From Psettodes erumei (lineage: Eukaryota; Chordata; Actinopteri; Pleuronectiformes; Psettodidae), in contig JAFBJZ010000510.1 of the NCBI GenBank assembly GCA_016785225.1, positions 868,001-932,000 on the forward strand: a stretch of 64,000 nucleotides of DNA, given 5' to 3'. This document shows, in pieces, positions 58,136 to 64,000 of the stretch. Position numbers and translations under genes: made by a program. The notes below the pieces were generated by a model that did not search any database, was not told where the DNA came from, and saw only the letters and a list, made by a program, of their open reading frames with translations. The stretch's first letter is position 1. Each line of letters opens with the position of its first letter.

Positions 58136-61100
58136 TACAGGAAGGTTTATTGGACCTGGACTGCTTAAAAATGCTTAATAATGAAAAGGAAAAATGAAAA
58201 ATAAGTTTTCATGTAATGAAAACGCAATTAGAGCTATTCACCTCCAGCTGCTGCATCTCAGAGCAGACCTGACGTCACGCCGAGGACGCACAACTCCAGC
58301 CACAAGCTCTCGCTTGTTAAAGGTCTAAGCTGCGATGTGGGAAGGGGAAAAAAAAAATTTTTTTTCTTCAAATTTGGTCAGCTGTGGAAAACTAAAATAA
58401 CAGTGAAATCAAACTTCTATTAATTTGGCAGAGAACCCTGTGGGGGGGCCTGTCAAAAAGGCTCCCATATCCCACAACCGCTTTTAAAGAATCGTCTTAA
58501 ACTCACCAGAGAGGTGGGAGTGAACCAGATAAAAGTAACCCTAATTAAATGCTGAAAGAGAGCAAATTACCATTTTGTTTTCCATTCAACTGCGGTAGGA
58601 GCCAATATTGTCCCTCAGGGCCACAAAATATTAATATCACTTACAGCTTTGTGAGATAAATGAGTGATGAGTCAATAACTAGATAAGACAAGCAAGCTCT
58701 CAGCGTATGGATCATTTCTTTCCATTTTCAGAGTCACGGTGCTAGAACCTCATTATACGCCGAGCTGACATGGGTATGCTGAGAAATGGGAATAAGAACA
58801 CTGACAACTGTTCCAGTACAACATTAGGTGGTGCAATATCACACTCGGCTAATTTTGCTCCTCGGCCCCCCGATACAAGGAAAGATGAAACAATTATTTT
58901 GGCCTTGCCGGGAGCGGTCCGACCAGGCCTGGTTTGCGCCGGTGTGCAGGTCTGTTTTTGCCTCCGGCGAAATGCATTTCTCACCCGCCGTGTTTACAAT
59001 TGGTAAAAATGAGGGCTGCCCGTGATAACCTGCACACATCTGCACTCCATGTGTCAGGAAAAAAAAAAAAAAAATAAGGATAGAAGAAGAAGACTGGCAG
59101 CTTTTAATTTCACAGCTTTGGGCTGTCATAAAACTCGTCTGCCAAGTCCAATTTCCACTGCAGCAGCTGCAAGCTGCTCTTATGTTCTCGCCGGTTTAGG
59201 CGCTCATTTCTCATTTTCTAACACTGGCGTCTCACAATCAAGCCGGAGAGAGGCAGCGGGCGACCGCGAGCGAATTTGGAACGGGAAGAGGCTTGCTGTC
59301 AGGCTGACGTGGGATGTGACGGCGGCGTCGTGTTTATTTTAATATTTTTATAAAATTATTTTAATAATTTCCACAAACGCCGTAATTGATGGCATCGGGC
59401 GTCAGGACGGCTATTGTTTCTGACGTACAACCTCCATTTCAACCTGAGACTAAGAGTCATCCACTATGCTAGCCACTTTTGACAAAAAAGGTGCCCTCCC
59501 CCATTTTTTTTTTTTTTTTTAAATTATCTCTTTCCACACACATGTCCAATTTTATTTTGGCCTGAGTAATTAGGGGGGGGGGACAAAACAAAAACACCTT
59601 GAAAAATTCAATTATCCTTCCTTTGAGACTCTTTGTGCGTGTGATTTTTTCTCCCTAAGATGTTCCCCAAAGGCAGTGTCTTTTCCCGCGGTCTTCCTCA
59701 AACGCCGTGTGCTAATAACATTCCCCAGCAGATGCCTTTTCTCTCTCTCTCCCTCTTTTTTTAAAATAGCGTTGACGCGACGCACACCCCCCCCCCAACT
59801 TCCTCCTGAGAGTTATCTAGACTGGCCAGGCAGAGCAGCGAAAGGTTTTGTTAAATTACCTCCAGTAATTAGCCCAGCACGTGGGATTGCTGTTGAGGCC
59901 CCCGCCACCTCCCCACCAGACGCACACACCGACGTGGGCATACACAACAGCTGCGTGCCGCTCCGCTTTCATCCGCCGCATTCATCTCGAGCGGCAGCCG
60001 GGGATGAGTTTCCCCCCGCCAGTGTCGAGCGAGTCCAACTCCCCGTTGCTGTGACTCACGAGGTGCAGCCACTTCCGCTGAGACAACTCTATTGAGTTTT
60101 GATTCACTTGATTTCTGTTTTTGTCAGCTTTTAATAAGAACGCCATATTGCCTCATATTGGAGCTAAACAGGACGAGTTTGAACTTCATCTGACTAAATT
60201 AGAGTGTTGGTTCTGAGTTATCTTTAAAAATGGCTTTACCTGCAACATCTTCTATCTTTCAGGCTTCCTTAAAAAAAAACAAAACAAGAACTGGACTCTC
60301 CACTTTCTGAGCTACCAGGTGACACATCAGACATTAAAGATGCAAGCGTTCCACCTGTTGCAGAAACACATACCTCCCTCTTTAGTGTGAACTAAACAGT
60401 CACAAAACTGTGATTCAGAATTTATGAAGCACAAATCTGCGAGGAACGATCACAACTGAGCATCCCTCTGGTGTTTTGACCTCTGACCTTACTTTCTCTT
60501 GCCTGTAACACTTGGCAATCACAGAGTCTGAGGGTTATCGCGCTCGCGCAGTAGGTCGAAAAATCAGCCAAATACCTAGAATTTAATGTAACACACAACG
60601 AGTGTAGGGGAAGATAATGGTGCGCGACAGCCGAGTTAGATAAACCCGAGCTCTGTGCCGATATGTTTTACATCACATGTCCCGATTTTCCTCTCTTGCG
60701 GCGGTATCTATAAATAAAAGCGGAGCATTAGGCGACACAAAGGTAATCATCTGCCCGTGAGGCTGGGGCCGCAAGCTCCATTTGGCAGAAGCCGAGTGAA
60801 TATATCTCATCGTCGGAGCAAGTTTGGACGTCCCACCGAGGCTATAAACAACTTTAATGATCTTCAGCTCAGTGTGCAGCGCCCGTCCCCCCGTATACTC
60901 CGATCGTGGGTCTTAATACACTACTGTAGCGTCCTGATAAAACAGCATGGAAACAAGGGGAAGAAGCTGCTCCGAGTCGCTCAATCTGAGTCGGTAGGAG
61001 ATAGGGTAGCGTGCGCTCACCGTCTGAGCCGGTGAAGGCGCAGAAAGCTGAGGGAGAAGATCTAAATTGGATCTCTGCTCCTGGGCTGCTCCTGCCCTGA

Positions 61101-61280
61101 TGGAGGGAAGGAGAGCAGGCCCGGGAAGAATGGAAGAAAAGAAGAATAGAGGCGGGAGAAGAAAAGGCAAAGCAGGGATGCAGGAGGGCACCTGATTTCC
61201 ACAGCAAGCTGCATCTTTTCGCTCTGCACAGCGACGCAGCGTGTGAACGCACACGGCAACATGCAGAAGCGCAACGCGCG

Positions 61281-61283
<3 letters not shown>

Positions 61284-61313
<30 letters not shown>
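61284..61313. repeat. (CA)n microsatellite
   Basis: About 15 CA units after a CG-rich stretch. Confidence 0.95.
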
Positions 61314-61314
<1 letters not shown>

Positions 61315-61384
61315 GAACCAGCAGATAAGGACAACAGAAAACCCCAGACAGCTGATAGGATCAGTAAAGGGCTAGTAAATTAGA

Positions 61385-62620
61385 GGGGAACACTGGAGTG
61401 AAGAAAGGATGTCCGACAGGAGACGAGAGAGGAGAGAAGGGAAGAAGCAAAAGGATACAAACAAAAGAGAAAAGATTTAAACAAAAGAACATTAACAAAA
61501 GAAAAAAGGCTGATAAATACCACAAGCAGGAGGACCAAACTGGAACTAAGAATAACCAAAAAGTTTCAGGAAACAGCATGAGAAAACAGTACGGAAAAAC
61601 AAAAGAAGAGCACATGACAGAAGTAGAGAAAAGAAAGAGGACAGAGGACAGAAGACAGGAAGAAAAGAGAAAAGAAAAGTATTAATAAGAAGAAAAGAGA
61701 ATACACAAAAAGAAGAGAAGGGTCGAATTACTCAATACAGCTGAAAAAAAAAACTAGGGAGAAAAGAAGAAGTAGGGAGCAAAAAAAGGAAATGACAGAA
61801 AAGATAAGGGGAGAAAAAAGTGATGAGTAGGATGAGGACAGAGGAGACAAATCAAAGAAGAAATAGGATGATAAAAACCAATAAGAACAGAAGGGAAAAG
61901 AGACGAAAACAGGAGAAGCGAAGCGAATAGAAAACTTAAAAAAAAAAAAGGAGCAAAAAGGAGACATGAAAAGATAACAAATTGCAAAGAATATAAAAGA
62001 AAAGAGGAAAAACAGGACACAAGAGAGGAGCTGAAAAGAAGAGTAGAGAAGTAGAAGAGAAGGAGCCAAGATAGGGAACACAGCTAAGTTAAAGAGGAGA
62101 GTATACAAGTACAAAAAGAAACGACGAGAGAAGAAAAGAGCAAAAAAATGAGGACAGAAGATGAAAAAAGAAGAAAAGGGAGCACAAAAACCAAAGAGGA
62201 CAGAAGAGAAGAAAGGGGAAAACTGTCCCCGAGAGAGGGGAAAAACAAGGACACTATAGGGGAAAAAAGAAAGGAACAAAAACAGTGAACAGAAGAAAAC
62301 AAGGCAATGAGGGGGAAAAAGGAGTAAAGCAGAAGGAAGATAAGATTAAAAGAAATGGACAAAAGAAGATGAAAAGATGATAAATCACAAAGAACAGCAG
62401 AGAAAAGAACAGAACAGAAATTAAAGAGAAAGAGTAAAGCAGGGTGGAGGAGAGAAGAAAATAAAGGATAGGATGACGGCAGGAGAACATTAAGAGAAAT
62501 AAAGAAGGGGAGAAGAAGTGAAGAGAGATGAAGAGAAAATGAGTTTAAAAAAAAAAAAAAGGAGGCGAGAAGGAAGAAGTGAATCGAGGGCCGGAGAAGC
62601 GAGGGGGCGGGAGCGCGTGT
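61385..62620 (+). repeat. 1.2-kb polypurine (A/G) tract in an atrn intron
   Basis: The + strand is nearly all A and G with scattered C and T, richer in A than the tract at 43315. Typical words are gaagaaaagag, aaaaggaga and agagaaaaga. The - strand ORFs of 78-183 codons rich in Phe, Leu and Ser are composition artefacts. In the atrn pre-mRNA it would read as a long pyrimidine tract. Confidence 0.9.
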
Positions 62621-63272
62621 TTGCGCTGCGATCTGATTCGCTGCCGATCCCCCCGAGGGGCCTGGGACCCGCGTCGGGAGTAGCCTCGCCCCTGGAGATG
62701 CATGGCCCCTGTCAGGGGGCTCCGAGCCACGCCGCTGAAGCAGCCCCGTGATTCTGCACTACATGTGCGTTCGGGGGTCATCCATCACAAAGTGCAGAGT
62801 CACAGGTGCGCCCCGCCCGCCGAGCACTCCGCTGCGATTTCTGTAACAACGCCACAATTCCTACTTCTAAGTCTTGCTGCCTCCGCGCTCGGTATCGGCA
62901 TTTAAATCTGCTCGAAAACGACTTCAGCTCCACCGCTTCTCTGGGATACGGTCTTCTGGACCGCCGTCTTTTCACGGCGCGATCTTTACATTTAAAGCCA
63001 CCCGACACTACAACTTAAGTGGCAGCAAGCTCTACTTTTAATCTGCTACACTGACACTCCTTTACGTTTCAATCTACAACACCAGTTTACCTCTCACTGC
63101 GCTCAATCCCTACGTTAAAATTTACTTTTCTTTCTTACTTCTAATTCTTACAAATCTCAACAGCCAAAAAAGTTAGGACTTGGTTCAACGGGAGCTCCAC
63201 CAATTCTATACGTCTGTTTACTCCTGTGGAGTACTGCCAACTCTATACTGCGTGCAGTATATGGCAAAAAGG
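62621..63272. other. GC-rich then AT-rich sequence, no gene
   Basis: 62580-62990 is CpG-rich with ORFs on both strands that overlap each other and have no known motif. 63000-63270 is AT-rich. Nothing specific recognised. Confidence 0.4.
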
Positions 63273-63640
63273 TTAAAGGTTCAGTGTTTGGGATTTAGTG
63301 GCATCTAGTGGTAAAGGTGCAGATTGCATCCAAATGATTATCCCTCTCCTCTCCCCTCCCTTTCCAAGCGTGGAGGAGAAGCTACGTTCGGGAGATGAAA
63401 AAACAGGAAAGGTCCTCTCTGGAGCCAGCGTTTGGTTTGTCTGTTCCAGGCTGCCGTAGAAACAACATGCCGAGCTCATTGGGAGAAGACCCGCGTCCAC
63501 TGTCGATGTAAAAGGACTCATTTTAAGGTGTCCCAAACATTGCAATTCTTAGTTTCAGGTGATTATCCACTACAACATAATTCTGAATATTGTATTCCTT
63601 CTTGCCAGTAGATGCTCCAGGGGGGCTGTGTGAAGTCTGG
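63273..63640 (+). mobile_element. Common teleost non-autonomous element
   Basis: Starts ttaaaggttcagtgtttggg and continues with gcatctagtggt, agattgcatcc, ctctctggagccagcgtttgg, aaaggactcattttaag and caggtgattatccactac. In order and spacing this matches a repeat that is abundant in perciform fish genomes (ggttcagtgtgtaggatttag...catctagtgg...). The right end (tgtgtgaagtctgg) is partly decayed. Confidence 0.8.
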
Positions 63641-64000
63641 TAAATGTCGTCACATGACGTCACTTGACTCAGCTGAGGCTGGAGGCTAAACGTTATGAAA
63701 AATGAGGAATGACCAAGTTTGCCAGACCTCCAGAGCCTGCGCCTCATCTCTGCCTGATCCGACCTGAGCCGCTACTAACGCACCACGCCCGAATCTCCGA
63801 AAAGACTGTCAGCAGCTGAGCTGCATAATGGTGGTGCCAGGTCTTGATAAGGGAGAAGGAAAAAAACTTTTCTGCTGCATTGATTTTTCAAAAAATCTTT
63901 CTTTTCCTAACTATCCCAACAAAGCATTTATCAAACGGACAGTTTACCCAAATCACCGATAAATAAATAAATAAATTTGGGGGGACACTTATTGTCGTGA
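63641..64000. other. Window end, no gene seen
   Basis: Mixed sequence ending in an (aaat)n run at 63960-63976. No feature recognised. Confidence 0.5.

Larger units (their letters stand above)
55149..61384 (-). other. atrn upstream intron
   Basis: Between the penultimate atrn exon and earlier exons outside the window. I looked on the - strand for the preceding cytoplasmic-tail exon and did not find it. CpG-rich patches at 55440-55760, 59880-60070 and 60530-60900 and the block at 58740-59010 could be regulatory, judged by eye only. ORFs such as 55139-55816 and 59676-60095 have no known motif. Confidence 0.45.

Noticed and set aside
61728..62490. Long Phe/Leu/Ser-rich - strand ORFs that look like membrane proteins
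   Set aside because: Complement of the second polypurine tract. The hydrophobic look comes from TTT, CTT and TCT codons.

Overview
This window is vertebrate nuclear DNA, most likely from a teleost fish. The genes are split into short GT/AG-bounded exons separated by kilobases of intron. The repeats are of the kind found in fish genomes: broken Tc1-like and pogo/Tigger-like DNA transposons, a very common teleost non-autonomous element at 63273-63640, and SINE-like tails. There are no operons, CRISPR arrays, rRNA or recognisable tRNA genes. Nearly all long ORFs are chance products of low-complexity DNA or the wrong frame over a real exon.

Two known genes are supported, and they converge tail to tail. 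(1) gfra4, GDNF family receptor alpha-4, lies on the + strand. Seven coding exons run from 8224 to 36650 and join in frame into about 421 residues: three cysteine-rich GFR domains and a C-terminal GPI-anchor signal. The signal-peptide exon was not found. (2) atrn, attractin, lies on the - strand. Only its last two coding exons (55148-55034 and 51872-51748) are here; the rest lies beyond the right edge. From memory, human GFRA4 and ATRN are also convergent neighbours, so this looks like conserved synteny. The full first GFR domain argues against a mammal, since mammalian GFRA4 has lost it.

Two weaker gene candidates stand out. One is a - strand multi-exon candidate at 40547-41813 with phase-compatible splice sites and an unrecognised product. 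The other is a single + strand first-exon candidate at 7106-7174, with a perfect short-5'UTR initiator (TISU) motif and a consensus splice donor.

Layout: 1-8223 is upstream or intron 1 of gfra4, with a G-quadruplex run and old transposons. 8224-36650 is gfra4, holding a Tigger-like MITE, a broken Tc1 element, and a 2-kb degenerate AT-rich tandem array directly after the exon 6 donor. 36651-41960 is 3' flank, a TTTAAAGGG-ended inverted-repeat element and the unknown - strand candidate. 42000-46450 holds repeats and a 1.35-kb polypurine tract. 46450-51130 is CpG-rich without a recognised gene. 51748-55148 is the 3' end of atrn. 55149-64000 is an upstream atrn intron, with a second polypurine tract and a teleost repeat.

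GFRa proteins bind GDNF-family ligands at the cell surface and recruit the RET kinase. Attractin is a large type I membrane glycoprotein linked in mammals to melanocortin/agouti signalling and myelination. They share a locus but no known pathway. I found no sign of a new biological system. The most useful leads are the unknown - strand candidate, the TISU exon, the splice-site-adjacent repeats and the polypurine tracts.
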